Source of the DNA: Melieria omissa
Taxonomy: Eukaryota > Arthropoda > Insecta > Diptera > Ulidiidae
Assembly (NCBI GenBank): GCA_963971225.1
Contig: OZ020270.1
Coordinates: forward strand, 26,535,123-26,599,122
Direction: 5' to 3'
DNA length: 64,000 nucleotides
In this document: positions 19,061-28,927 of the stretch, one piece after another
How positions within the stretch are numbered: position 1 is the stretch's first letter
Layout: each line of letters starts with the position of its first letter
The notes under the pieces: model-generated
What the model was told of the DNA's origin: nothing
Seen by the model: only the letters and a program-made list of their open reading frames with translations
The model's database searches: none
Made by a program: the position numbers and the translations under genes

Positions 19061-19970
19061 TAAGGGTATTCATATAAACGTGTAAAAGCCTTGTAAAACT
19101 GATAAACCGTATAAGTTTATCACCTCATAAACTAATTGTCAAAATTTGTATGAAATTTCATTTATACAAATGAGATAAGTTTCCACAATGATTTCGATGT
19201 GTAAACATATACGGGGATGAGTGAGTGACGTTCAATTTAAAAATTTTAACAAATTCAAAACAATAAGCTGAAAAATGGAAAAGGTAAGAATAGAATGTAG
19301 CCGCCGCGGCTCAGTTGGTTAGTGCGCGGTCCAGCGAGTCGCATGCAGAGCGACGCAAGTTCGAATTCTGCATATAGTAACACCTAAAAAAAATAACGGG
19401 AAACTTGTTTTCTCTTTCGGTGGCTGTCCTCTCAGCTGGAAATGGCAAACCTCTGAGAGTAAAAATTGCCTATGAAAAAGCTCCCAACCTGCCGTTCGGA
19501 ACCGGCATAAAACTGTAGGTCCCTTCCACCCGCGTACAAAATTCACACGCACAACACGGGTGGTTGCGGGAAGCTAGGCCTTAGTCTCGCGTAAGCGGGC
19601 TGTCGTGCCAATCAATTAAAAAAATTAAGAATAGAATGTAACAAAATTGGTACTTCAGCTATGTAACTTTTTAATTTCGGAAAATTCAAAAGAGAAAAGA
19701 GGATGAATCCCTCCCACCGTTGAAGACTTCTACAGACTTTGCAAGCAAAGTTCGATGCAGTCAAACAATATCCCGTTTGAGGTATTTGTTTGAGAAATTT
19801 TAATTTTTCGGTGATTCTCGGCATTTGAATTTTATGATTTTGACAACTAAACACCTGATCGATAAAGAGCATTTACACAAATACTTTTATACGTGCGTTC
19901 ATATAACACAGTGCGTAAATGTATAAATATATGCGGTAGGTAAACTTATATGCTTAAATGAATACCCTTA
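19061..19970. mobile_element. MITE with AGGGTATTCAT ends, carrying a SINE
   Basis: Left AAGGGTATTCATATAAACG and right TTAAATGAATACCCTT form inverted ends flanked by TA (19061-19062 and 19969-19970). It has no transposase. A tRNA-derived SINE is inserted near its middle. The element's own length without the SINE and one target copy is about 570 bases. The superfamily is not certain (Tc1/mariner-like or PIF/Harbinger-like). Confidence 0.65.
19300..19625 (+). mobile_element. tRNA-derived SINE, copy 1
   Basis: The 5' head (GCCGCCGCGGCTCAGTTGGT and onward) has an A-box-like GGCTCAGTTGGTTAGTGCG and a B-box GTTCGAATTC about 35 bases later, as in a tRNA-type RNA polymerase III promoter. A tRNA-unrelated body and a short A-rich tail follow. 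A perfect 15-base duplication TAAGAATAGAATGTA flanks it (19285-19299 and 19626-19640), the mark of LINE-driven insertion. A second copy lies at 47373-47693. Confidence 0.9.
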
Positions 19971-20431
19971 TTCAGTTTAACTCGGTACTAGTATAATAAA
20001 AACAAAAATGTTTTACATGTAGCAGTTCAACTCGGTGCTAGTATAATAGCTCGGTGTAAATACCCCTATTAATATTACTTTTAAGTAATATATTACCAGT
20101 AATATTATTAGCAATATTTTGGAAGTAATACAACTGGTTTCTAATATATTACTTTGGGTTTCAAGTAATATGTAATATAACGTTATTATTTTTCGAAGCC
20201 ACTAATATGTAACAAATATTAATATGTTACATTTTAACCCTAGTGTGTGTGCTAAAAAACACCTTTACCCGTATGATGAGGTACCCGGAACCCCAGTACA
20301 AATTGTATGAAAAATTGTTACTGTTTGTTCGCAATGTACGAACTTCTGCCGTTTCTGCTTAGTTTTAAAGCTCACAGTAATAAAAAAAAGTATATTTTAT
20401 CATTCGATAAAAAAGTGATTTGGGTACCCCA
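19971..20431. other. AT-rich non-coding stretch
   Basis: The sequence between 20020 and 20240 is rich in AATATTA/TAATATT words that can pair with one another (for example around 20070-20110 and 20145-20175). A short direct repeat, CTCGGTACTAGTATAATA and CTCGGTGCTAGTATAATA, lies at 19981 and 20032. I see no gene or clear element borders. Confidence 0.45.
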
Positions 20432-20746
20432 TCACACATATAAGGGTTCACGAAATTGGTATGTTCCAACACTGCTTTTGACAGTAGTGCCAATTTCACA
20501 TTTACAGCCAGAATACATAAAAGGTTCGTTCAGTGAAAGACAATGAACTTTTGGATGTATGCTGCCACAGGTGTACAAAATTTGTTTAATGCTTTTTGCA
20601 TTGTACAGATTTTGTTCTTTTGTACTTGGAAAAGTATCAAAATTTGTACTGGATGAAAAAAAGAAGTGTCCCTCTAAAATTTCACACTGGTCACAGCAGA
20701 TCAGCCGTTTAGTTGGAATCGCGAGCAGCGGAGTTTCGTGCCGCAC
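20432..20746 (-). other. Unrecognised open frame of 104 codons
   Basis: The frame begins MRHETPLLAIPTKR, is Cys- and Ser-containing (CDQCEILEG, YTCGSIHPKVHC, YSGCKCEIG) and runs off without a recognised domain. Its first 20 or so codons lie in Pao leader sequence read backwards, so at most the remainder could be a captured fragment. There is no sign of a promoter or splice context. It may be chance. Confidence 0.2.
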
Positions 20747-20963
20747 CAGCCCAATTGGCGCGACAATCTGATTGGAGTTGGTAGCGGCTCAAAGATTGCA
20801 CGCGTCATCTAGCGGCGAAGTTTGGTAGCGGTTCAGATTTTGCACGCGTCATCTAGTGGCGAAGTTTGGTGGCAGTGACATTTGTCTGGCAACATTGGCA
20901 ACAAGCGAATTCCTTGTGACATTTGACAGCGAAAATTTACAAGTTGAAGACGCAACGGCAGAT

Positions 20964-22202
20964 TAGTGATGAGCAAAACGGCGATTTTCAAATCACAGTG
21001 TGATTTGCGATTGCGATGTGAAAATCACTGTGATTGAAAACTGCGATTTTGAATCACTGTGATTTTCAATCACAGTTCTATTGCAAGAATCTATCTATCG
21101 CACGCGGCAGCTCGCGGACTTGTTTGAATGCGAAAAAATTAACATTGGTTTTCCATTCAAATGTTAGTCGGAAGAAAATGTCTAATATTAAGGAAGTTAC
21201 ACATCCAGTTCTTAGCAATTTACATCCAAAAAATATTAACTTTATGACTTTATGTTGCTACAGTTTTGCATTATAAATGAGCAACTTTCCATACTAATTT
21301 CACTTTGATGATGGGGTTGTAATGCGTGGTGGAAACGAAATAGTGATATCAGCTGTTTCTTGCTTGCGAAAATTTCCGCGACTGGAAGTTGGGACATAGA
21401 ATTTTCTTTTATATTAAAATCTGTGCCGGAAGCAGATTATATGTTATTTTTCAAACTTAAGAGAAAATGTAAGGAGTTTATCATCCTTAAATCTTAGCCA
21501 ATGGTCCTTATATTGTACCAATTCTGCATTCTTCCGACAGCTTTTCTCATACAATGAGAACATATCAGCTGGTTTTTTGATTTTTCGTAATGGTATAGAT
21601 ATCAACCATTTGCCTGTAGTGGAAAAGGGAGCACTAGAAAATGAAATAAATGTTAGCAGCATTGTCACAGTGCAGAGAAACGAGTGCTGAAATCGTTGCC
21701 AGTCAAGGTTCGATTCGCTTCTCATTTGTTCACAGCGATTTTGGCAAAACAGTGATTTGAAAAACGGTGATTTACAATCGCTGTTTTCAGTTCCAGTCAA
21801 GGTGCGATTCGCTTCTCATTTGTTCACAGCGATTTTGGCAAAACAGTGATTTTCAATCGCTGTTTTCGTTGCCAGTCAAGGTGCGATTCGCTTCTCATTT
21901 GTTCACAGCGATTTTGGCAAAACAGTGATTTTCAATCGCTGTTTTCGTTGCCAGTCAAGGTGCGATTCGCTTCTCATTTGTTCACAGCGATTTTGGCAAA
22001 ACAGTGATTTGGAAAACAGTGATTTACAATCGCTGTTTTCGTTGCCAATCAAGGTGCGATTCGCTGCTCATTTGTTCACAGCGATTTTGGCAAAACAGTG
22101 AATTTCAATCGCTGTTTTCGTTGCTAGTCAATCGCAATGTGACACTGTGATTACAAAATCACAGTGAAAAAATCACCGGTTGCGATTTTTTGCTCAACAC
22201 TA
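20964..22202. mobile_element. Non-autonomous hAT element with internal tandem repeats
   Basis: Ends are TAGTGATGAGCAAAA and the complement of TAGTGTTGAGCAAAA. The flanks CGGCAGAT (20956-20963) and CGGCTGAT (22203-22210) form an 8-base duplication with one mismatch. Inside, short words CACTGTGATTTTCAATCACAG form hairpins near both ends and a 79-base tandem array fills the right half. No transposase is present. It splits the first codons of Pao 1 gag; the gag frame reads on across the junction. Confidence 0.85.
21692..22130 (+). repeat. About five copies of a 79-base tandem repeat
   Basis: The unit GTTGCCAGTCAAGGTGCGAT continues TCGCTTCTCATTTGTTCACA then GCGATTTTGGCAAAACAGTG with TTTCAATCGCTGTTTTC. 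Copies start near 21694, 21794, 21869, 21948 and 22042. Some copies carry an extra 17-19 bases (GATTTGAAAAACGGTGATTT type), so the period alternates between about 79 and 98. The array lies inside the hAT element. Confidence 0.85.
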
Positions 22203-23448
22203 CGGCTGATTATCAAAAGCAGTCTGACACGTCTGTACAACGCATGTGCAGCCGATGGTGTGGCAATCGAAGAGGTAAGGGTGAGATCAGCCAGAGCTGA
22301 GGAATTATTTGCAAGATTCGAGGCGGTGCAATTCGATATAGAATGCGTCGCCACAACGACAGACGAAAAAGCTCACGAGGAGTCATACCGCATCGAGGTG
22401 GAAGAGAGGTACCTTGCGATAAAATCACTGTGCACACGGTTGCAGGAGGAGGCTGTTCACAACCGCACCATAATTGAAAGCCAACCATCGGCCCACGATA
22501 TCACCGCAGCGGTGCATACTCTTATTGAGCATCAGGGCTCAATGAGTGCACTACTCGAGCGCATCAGCACTACACATCTCGGAAATTCGTCCACGCCAGT
22601 GGATGCGATGAACGGCTACTCACATGGAGGCCATGAGTTGCGACTACCGCAAATCCAAATTCCAGAGTTTCACGGTAGCTGCACGGAGTGGATCAGGTTC
22701 CGCGATCTCTTTGAGACGCTCGTGCACAATCGGAGAACCGTATCCGATATCGAAAAATTCGCATCGCAAAAATACACATCTCGGAAATTCGTCCACGCCA
22801 GTGGATGCGATGAACGGCTACTCACATGGAGGCCATGAGTTGCGACTACCGCAAATCCAAATTCCAGAGTTTCACGGTAGCTGCACGGAGTGGATCAGGT
22901 TCCGCGATCTCTTTGAGACGCTCGTGCACAATCGGAGAACCGTATCCGATATCGAAAAATTCGAATACTTGCAAACCAAGGTTAAAGGCGAAGCCCTCTC
23001 GCTCATAAAGCATTTAAAACCAACCAGCGCGAATTACAACATCGCCTGAGACTTATTACAATGCAAATACAATAGGTCTGACAAGGTGAAGAAGGCGTAT
23101 TTGGTGCTGTTGTTGGAGCAACCCTCAATGAGAGCAGCCTCGGCGGCTGAGGCCAAGCGTTTGTACAATGCATCAAACGAAAGCATAAACGCATTGAAAG
23201 TTCTGGACGAACCAGTTCAGCACTGGAACTCAATTTTGCTGTTTTTAATGGAGAAGAAGCTCGACGCGGAGACGTTGGTTCTGTGGTACCGGGAAAAAAA
23301 GGAAGAGGAAGCCACGTTTGAACAATTGTTGGAATTTTTAGAAAGACGCATCTTCGAACTCAAGAATACGCAGAAGACATCAGGCAGCAGCAACAAACGA
23401 AACGCTTCAGACGTGTCCAGCATGTTCGAAGGAGCATGCGATATATAA
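22203..23448 (+). pseudogene. Pao 1 gag (DUF1759-type), frame broken by a duplication
   Basis: The frame from 22203 carries a helical N-terminus (ARAEELFARFEAVQFDIE, EERYLAIKSLCTRL) and the DUF1759 core LPQIQIPEFHGSCTEWIRFRD with FETLVHNRRTVSDIEKF. A 202-base direct duplication (22572 and 22774) shifts the frame. Gag then continues with YLQTKVKGEALSLIKHLKPT and, from 23086, with the remainder of the capsid-like region. Stops near 23048 and 23448 add to the damage. Confidence 0.85.
22572..22975 (+). repeat. 202-base tandem duplication in Pao 1 gag
   Basis: The stretch starting ACACATCTCGGAAATTCGTC is present twice, at 22572 and 22774, with near-identical sequence over about 188 bases. A dozen filler bases (GCATCGCAAAAAT) sit at the join. 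202 is not a multiple of three, so it destroys the gag frame. High identity implies the duplication is recent compared with the rest of this copy. Confidence 0.9.
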
Positions 23449-23467
23449 ATGTGACCAGTTTAGAGGC

Positions 23468-24476
23468 ATGAGTGTTGAAGATCGTCGCAAACTAGTGCGA
23501 GCCCGGGGTCTATGTTTTAACTGTTTGCAAGCGGATCATCGTGCAGCGGCGTGCAAAAGATCATTATGTAGAGAGTGCAACGCGAACCACAACACATTGC
23601 TACATGTTCCAGCATCATCAACGAATCAACGTCAACCAACTGAGGCACAGCCCGCTCCAGCTGGAGACCCTCCCACGGTCAGCGTGAACATCGCACAACA
23701 ATATTCGCAATGCGTCACATTGTTACCCACAGCAATGGTAACGATAGTCGACGCGGGCGGTCAGAGGCATTTGTGCCGCGCACTATTGGACTCAGGGTCA
23801 CAAGGCACGCTCATAACGGAGTCATGCGTCCAACGTGTGAGTTTAAAACGACGATTCGACAGAACCATGCTTTACGGCGTCGGCGCTTCGAGGGGCAACT
23901 GTACGCGAGGAAAGGTACGTTTGTGCATCCAGGCGCAACAAGGCAACACGACGGTGGACGTAGACGCGTTGTGTTTAACCAGCTTGACACAGACTTTGCC
24001 GATTCATGAGGTGAAGCATGATAAGCTGGAGTATTTCAAGGATCTACAACTGGCAGATCAAAGCTACCACAAGCCAAGCAACATCGAAATCATTCTAGGC
24101 GCAGATGCTTGCAGTAGTTGCGTATTACCAGAGAAGCTAACGCATCCATCAGGGTCACCGGCTGCGTTTAAAACGATTGTTGGGTGGGTTCTGGTAGGTA
24201 CAATACCAGGCCCATCTGCGCAGCATATCATCGCGGCATACAGTTTGTTAGACGTAAGTGAGCAGCTGCAGAAGTTCTGGGAAGTAGAAGAGCTAAAAAG
24301 CACCGAACCACATCTTACACCAGAGGAAAAAGAAGCAGAAGACCACTACACAAGGACCTTCAGACGAGATGTTAGCGGACAGTATGTTGTGAGACTTCCG
24401 CTAAAGAACAACGAAGTTCTTCTCGGCGACTCGCGCACAGCTGCCGTGAACCGGTTTTCGGCAATGGAACGGCGAT
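23468..24476 (+). pseudogene. Pao 1 zinc knuckles and DUF1758 aspartic protease
   Basis: Zinc-knuckle region CFNCLQADHRAAACKRSLCRECNANHNTLLH is followed by the protease active site RALLDSGSQGTLITESCV (canonical Asp-Ser-Gly). Then come EIILGADACSSCVLPEKL, VGWVLVGTIPGPS and the segment leading to RT (FRRDVSGQYVVRLPLKNN, LGDSRTAAVNRFSAMERR). At 24476 the RT N-terminal part is deleted and the frame jumps. The frame runs on to 24544 in the wrong register. Confidence 0.85.
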
Positions 24477-24759
24477 ATTGGTACATCCTGACGATCGCTC
24501 GCTTCAACGTATCTTGTGGAGGAACTCCAAGGATAAGAGTATAAGGGAATACGAACTTCAAACTGTGACCTATGGCACATCAGCAGCGCCGTTCTTGGCT
24601 ATTCGGACGTTGCAACAAATAGCAATCGATAACCAAGAAACTCACCCCGAAGCAGCAGCAGCTATTAAGCAAAACTTTTATGTTGACGACTTTATGGCAT
24701 GCGCAACTGACGTGTGTGTCGCAGAAAACCTAAGAGGCGAAGTGTGCAGCATATTATCA
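24477..24759 (+). pseudogene. Pao 1 reverse transcriptase, C-terminal part of the palm
   Basis: The frame 24478-24750 reads HPDDRSLQRILW, YELQTVTYGTSAAPFLAIRTL and NFYVDDFMACA, which holds the catalytic Asp pair. Comparison with the other Pao element (58867-60249) shows that roughly 110 residues between AMERR and HPDDR are missing, including the first catalytic Asp. The LINE at 24760 interrupts the coding sequence just after the YVDD region. The frame resumes at 28928. Confidence 0.85.
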
Positions 24760-24798
24760 GTCTTCATCTGACTGTCGTGTAGTTCGGACGTTGTCATC

Positions 24799-25914
24799 AT
24801 GTCCTCGCTTAACTGCTCGAAGTGCTTTAAGTCTATTCGTGAAGGCTTTGTTGTTGCGTGCAAAGTGTGCAATAACAAATTTCATAAAATTTGTGCGAAC
24901 ATTGAGAGCAAAGAAATCTCCGATCTCCTTGCTAATAATCCGAACATTGTCTTTAACTGCTCCAGCTGTCTGAGTACGTCAGCTAATTTAATTGCTGCTG
25001 TGTCATCTCTCCCTGATGAAGTCAACGTACTTAAGAAGATGATAACGGATCTGGTGCATTTGGCAGTTAAGAAATCCAAGTGCTGTACTTTCAACTCTTC
25101 TTCTAATGAAGTTGTTGGTGCTACCCGTGAGCTGCCGTCTGTTGCTGGTTCTGGTCGCTCTCCTGTTGATGCTTGGAGTGAAGCTGTTTCATCTAAGGCC
25201 TCTCACAATACTGCGGCTATGCCCTCTTCTGCTTGCGCACTCTCTGCTGCTGGTGTTTGGATGCCTAGCGCGCGTAATGCTGTTTCCCGCAAAGCTGCAG
25301 CTGCTGTTATTGTGGCTGCTGGACCTTCCAACGCCTCTGCTAATTTAATTGATGGTACTTTGCCTCCTACTCGCGACGCTGCTGCTGTTGTTGTTGCTGA
25401 TGGTGTTGCTGCAGCTATTGATGCTGCTTGCGCTTCTGCTCTTGATGCTGTTGTTGTTGTCGCTGATGGGGCTGCTGCTTCGGATGCTGGTGCTTCCGCT
25501 GCTGCTTGCTCGGCTTCGCCTTCGCCTGGTCTTCCTACTGAGTGGAAAGATGTACGTAAAAGGAGAATGAAAAAGTCATCGGCTATTGTTGTTGGTCGCA
25601 ATCACAACACTGACTTGGATGTTGTCGTGAGCAAGAAGTGGCTGCACCTCTCTTCTTTTAAGAGCAAGGTCTCAACTGACGATATTATCTCTTACATCAC
25701 AAAACATACTAATGTTGGTGCGAATCATCTTGCTTGTTTCAAGCTTGTCAAGAGAGATGCTGACGTGGAGCAACTTAAGAGGGTTAGTTTCAAGGTGGGT
25801 GTTTCGCCGTGCTTTTATGATGCGATCTACAACTCTTCACTTTGGCCTGTGGACATCAAAATTAAACCGTTCCAGTTTTTTCGGAAGGATGGCGCAAAAA
25901 AGATAAACGAATGA
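24799..25914 (+). CDS. LINE copy 3 ORF1, PHD-type zinc finger and RNA-binding protein
   Basis: The 371-residue protein starts MSSLNCSKCFKSIREGF. A Cys/His array (CSKC, CKVCNNKFHKIC, CSSC) forms a PHD-like double zinc site in the first 60 residues. A long Ala/Val-rich low-complexity segment (about 160-250) follows. The C-terminal block KKWLHLSSFKSKVSTDD, RVSFKVGVSP and LWPVDIKIKPFQFF is shared by all three LINEs and resembles an RRM-like RNA-binding fold. It probably coats LINE RNA. Its TGA stop overlaps the ORF2 ATG as ATGA at 25911-25914. Confidence 0.9.
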   Translation: MSSLNCSKCFKSIREGFVVACKVCNNKFHKICANIESKEISDLLANNPNIVFNCSSCLSTSANLIAAVSSLPDEVNVLKKMITDLVHLAVKKSKCCTFNSSSNEVVGATRELPSVAGSGRSPVDAWSEAVSSKASHNTAAMPSSACALSAAGVWMPSARNAVSRKAAAAVIVAAGPSNASANLIDGTLPPTRDAAAVVVADGVAAAIDAACASALDAVVVVADGAAASDAGASAAACSASPSPGLPTEWKDVRKRRMKKSSAIVVGRNHNTDLDVVVSKKWLHLSSFKSKVSTDDIISYITKHTNVGANHLACFKLVKRDADVEQLKRVSFKVGVSPCFYDAIYNSSLWPVDIKIKPFQFFRKDGAKKINE

Positions 25915-28829
25915 TAAATGGCAATCCTGCATCATGTAATGTAAATTTAAATGGCACAATAGATAGAGATTTGTCTGTACTTAAAATTTACTATCAAAAT
26001 ATGTCTGGTATGAGAACAAAATCGAACTCCATTTTTACTTGCACATCCCGTCTCGACTACGATGTGTTTGTCTTTGTTGAAACGTGGCTTAACGCTGATT
26101 TTTTTGATGAAGAGTTCTTTGATAGGAATTTATTTCATATTTTTCGCAAAGATAGGGATGTGGTTAAGACGGGTTGTGTTCGTGGTGGTGGAGTTCTTAT
26201 AGCGGCAAAAAGAACTCTTCATGCCACTTCCGTGTGCTTACACAATTGTGATACCCTGTTGGACCAGCTGTGTGTCTGTATATCTGGCGTTAATCATGTG
26301 ATTTACGTTTGTGTGTCATATATTCCTCCTAATAGCCCGGATACTCTCTATGCGATGCATGTCACTAATGTCTTGCACTTGCCGCCGGTGAATGATAGCA
26401 CTCAACTTTGCATTCTCGGTGATTACAATCTTAATAAGCTTGTGTGGAACTGCTCGCCTGTTGATGGTTTCTTCATACCAGGCAATGTTAATCACTCCCA
26501 TGAAATTAATCTTATTGATGGTTTCTTTGGTATAGGGCTTTCTCAAATTAATAAATATGTTAATAAGCTTGATAGAATCCTGGATCTAATTTTTATCAGT
26601 AGTAATCTGAATTTTAATCTTCTTTCCTGTGATTCCCCGATCTGTTCTACTGATATGCATCATGTACCATTAGTTTTAAATCTTGAATTTTATGATTACC
26701 CTGCTCTTAAGACGCAAAATAATTGTTTTAATTTTAATTATAACTTATGTGATTTTAGTAATTTAAATAATCTAATTGGCGATATTGATTGGCACTCATT
26801 ATTTGCGACCCTTAGTTTGGACGAGTGTTTTGCACGTTTTGTGTCCAAGCTGCAATATATTATCAGTAAGAATGTTCCTCGTCATCCTATGAAATCTTAT
26901 AGATTGCCTTGGGATACCAAGGGCTTAAAACGGTTAAAAAACTTGCGGAATAAGTTCTATAAGCGCTTTAAACCTACGGGTAATCCTGACTTCCGAGACA
27001 AATATTTGTATTACTTGAAGAATTTTAATTTCCTTGATAAGTTTCTTTATAAGCAGTATCTCCTTAGATTTGAAGCTAATATTAAATCTAATCCCAAGTC
27101 GTTTTGGACTTTTATCCAGTCCAAGCGGTCCTCCTCGACATTTCCAGTGGCGATGTCCTTCAATGGTAGGGTTTCTAATTCTGCATTACAGACTGCAAAC
27201 TTTTTTGCGGAGTTTTTTGAGGCCAATTTTGTTGCAGATAGTCCATGGCATGACCAGGACTCCCTCAACAATATTAATTCAAATATTGATTTTGGGTCCT
27301 TAGTACTTTCTGAAGAGGACATTTTGGTTGGGATAAATAATCTGAAGAATTCTCAGCAGGCTGATGTGCATGGTACCTCACCATTTTTGCTGAAAAATTG
27401 TATGTCGTCCATTGTTGGTCCCTTGTTGCTTTTATTTAATATGTCTTTGAGCTCTGGAGTCTTCATTGATGCTTGGAAAATCACGTATATTACTCCGGTG
27501 TTTAAAAGTGGCAAAAAGAATGACGTGTCCTGCTATAGGCCAATTTCTAAACTCCCTAATATTTCTAAGTTGTTTGAGAAAGTTGTTATGCCCAAATTGT
27601 CTTTTGTTGTTAAGCGTTATATCTCGCCATCGCAGCATGGTTTCGTCCCTGGTCGTTCTACTGTTACTAATCTGGCTGTCTTCACTAACTATTGTATTTC
27701 TTCTTTTGTTGGTGGTGGTCAGGTTGATGTTATTTATACGGATATTATTAAAGCTTTCGATAGGGTTTCGCATTCGGCTTTGTTATCGAAGTTGGAGAAG
27801 ATGGGTTTTTACTCTAATGTGTTGAGTTGGATTAGATCTTATTTGTTTAATAGGGTAAACGTTGTTCGTGGTGATGGTGTTTGCTCAAAATCTTATGTGG
27901 CTTCGTCTGGCGTCCCTCAGGGTAGTATACTGGGACCTCTATTCTTTGTGCTGTTTATGAATGATGTTAGTAGTTGTTTTAGTAGTTCCTGTTTTCTTCT
28001 TTATGCTGATGATTTAAAAATATTTTCTAAAGTCCATAATCAGTCTGACTCTTATCTTCTCCAATGCGAAGTTAACAACTTTTTTGATTGGTGTTGTCGT
28101 AATAATCTTTCTGTTAATATAAATAAATGTAATTCTATTTCCTTTTCTAAATCCCGTAATATTCGTCCTACCTCCTCCTCTATCTCTAATTGTGTGCTAA
28201 AGTCCCTAGATGAGGTGTTGGATCTTGGTGTTGTGTTTGATTCGGGTTTCACGTTTGTCAGCCATTTGAACCGTATCATTCCTCAGGCTTTTTCCTCTCT
28301 TGCCTTTGTTAAACGGCATAGTGTGGGTTTCAAGGATCCATATACGCGTAAATTGCTCTTTAATGCGTTCGTCAGATCGAAATTGGAATATGGGTCTTTT
28401 ATTTGGAACCCACACTATGATGTACATATCTATCGTCTTGAGCGGGTTCAGCGTAAATTTGTTAAGTTTGCTCTTAACTTTCTTAACTTCGATCTACCAC
28501 TTCCCCCCTATATTTCGCGTTGTAAATTAATAAATCTGCAGTCACTCGAGTTGCGCAGAAGAATCTCGGCCCTTTGTTTTATATATGATATTGTTTCTGG
28601 ATTCATCGATTGCCCTGATTTGCTCGGTCAAATTAACTTCCATGTCCCAGCTAAGACGCTGCGACGACATCATATATTTTGGACTGAGGGTCATAAAGTC
28701 AATTATGCACTTAATGAGCCAATCAATAAAGCGCTTTCTGATTTTAACCTTCTTTGGGCTAATCATCATTTTGATTTTAACTTAAGTAGGGCTCAATTTA
28801 AGTTATTTCTTTGTAATATTTTTAACTAG
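25911..28829 (+). CDS. LINE copy 3 ORF2, endonuclease-reverse transcriptase
   Basis: The 972-residue ORF is uninterrupted. N-terminal apurinic-type endonuclease (LKIYYQNMSGMRTK, VFVETWLNADFF, GDYNLNKLVW, DLIFISSNL, DMHHVPLVL) occupies about residues 20-240. The RT domain (about 480-760) includes TPVFKSGKKNDVSCYRPIS, QHGFVPGRSTVTNLAVF, TDIIKAFDRVSH, SSGVPQGSILGPLFFVLFMND and LLYADDLKIF with the catalytic YADD. A C-terminal domain without RNase H follows (NAFVRSKLEYGSFIWNP). It nicks target DNA and primes reverse transcription there. The ATGA overlap suggests coupled translation. Confidence 0.95.
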   Translation: MINGNPASCNVNLNGTIDRDLSVLKIYYQNMSGMRTKSNSIFTCTSRLDYDVFVFVETWLNADFFDEEFFDRNLFHIFRKDRDVVKTGCVRGGGVLIAAKRTLHATSVCLHNCDTLLDQLCVCISGVNHVIYVCVSYIPPNSPDTLYAMHVTNVLHLPPVNDSTQLCILGDYNLNKLVWNCSPVDGFFIPGNVNHSHEINLIDGFFGIGLSQINKYVNKLDRILDLIFISSNLNFNLLSCDSPICSTDMHHVPLVLNLEFYDYPALKTQNNCFNFNYNLCDFSNLNNLIGDIDWHSLFATLSLDECFARFVSKLQYIISKNVPRHPMKSYRLPWDTKGLKRLKNLRNKFYKRFKPTGNPDFRDKYLYYLKNFNFLDKFLYKQYLLRFEANIKSNPKSFWTFIQSKRSSSTFPVAMSFNGRVSNSALQTANFFAEFFEANFVADSPWHDQDSLNNINSNIDFGSLVLSEEDILVGINNLKNSQQADVHGTSPFLLKNCMSSIVGPLLLLFNMSLSSGVFIDAWKITYITPVFKSGKKNDVSCYRPISKLPNISKLFEKVVMPKLSFVVKRYISPSQHGFVPGRSTVTNLAVFTNYCISSFVGGGQVDVIYTDIIKAFDRVSHSALLSKLEKMGFYSNVLSWIRSYLFNRVNVVRGDGVCSKSYVASSGVPQGSILGPLFFVLFMNDVSSCFSSSCFLLYADDLKIFSKVHNQSDSYLLQCEVNNFFDWCCRNNLSVNINKCNSISFSKSRNIRPTSSSISNCVLKSLDEVLDLGVVFDSGFTFVSHLNRIIPQAFSSLAFVKRHSVGFKDPYTRKLLFNAFVRSKLEYGSFIWNPHYDVHIYRLERVQRKFVKFALNFLNFDLPLPPYISRCKLINLQSLELRRRISALCFIYDIVSGFIDCPDLLGQINFHVPAKTLRRHHIFWTEGHKVNYALNEPINKALSDFNLLWANHHFDFNLSRAQFKLFLCNIFN

Positions 28830-28927
28830 TTTTAAGTGATTTAAATTTATTTATTAACAATTGTTTCATAGTCTGTAAGGTTGCGAATACTCTAGACTGA
28901 ATAAACATAAACATAAACATATTATCA

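Larger units (their letters stand above)
24760..28918 (+). mobile_element. CR1/jockey-group LINE, copy 3, apparently full length
   Basis: The 5' end GTCTTCATCTGACTGTCGTG matches the 5' end of the copy at 38538. The 3' end is a short AAACAT repeat tail, with no long poly-A. A target duplication CATATTATCA (24750-24759, 28918-28927) flanks it and the Pao frame resumes after it. Both ORFs are open. It is the best candidate for a recently active LINE in the window. Confidence 0.93.

Noticed and set aside
19300..19375. A possible tRNA gene
   Set aside because: The A and B boxes belong to a SINE head. A second copy with the same non-tRNA body and target duplications exists at 47373-47693, and the acceptor stem does not close as in a functional tRNA.
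20432..20746. A host gene exon
   Set aside because: No recognised domain, no splice or promoter context, the start lies in Pao leader sequence and it is surrounded by transposon sequence. Kept only as an unrecognised frame of low confidence.
21660..22140. A CRISPR-like array
   Set aside because: Repeats are adjacent without unique spacers, in a eukaryotic transposon context, and there are no cas-like genes. It is a tandem repeat in a hAT element.
25203..25601. A minus-strand Ala/Thr-rich protein of 132 codons
   Set aside because: It is the shadow of the GCT/GTT-rich low-complexity stretch of LINE ORF1, which is supported by conserved domains on the plus strand.
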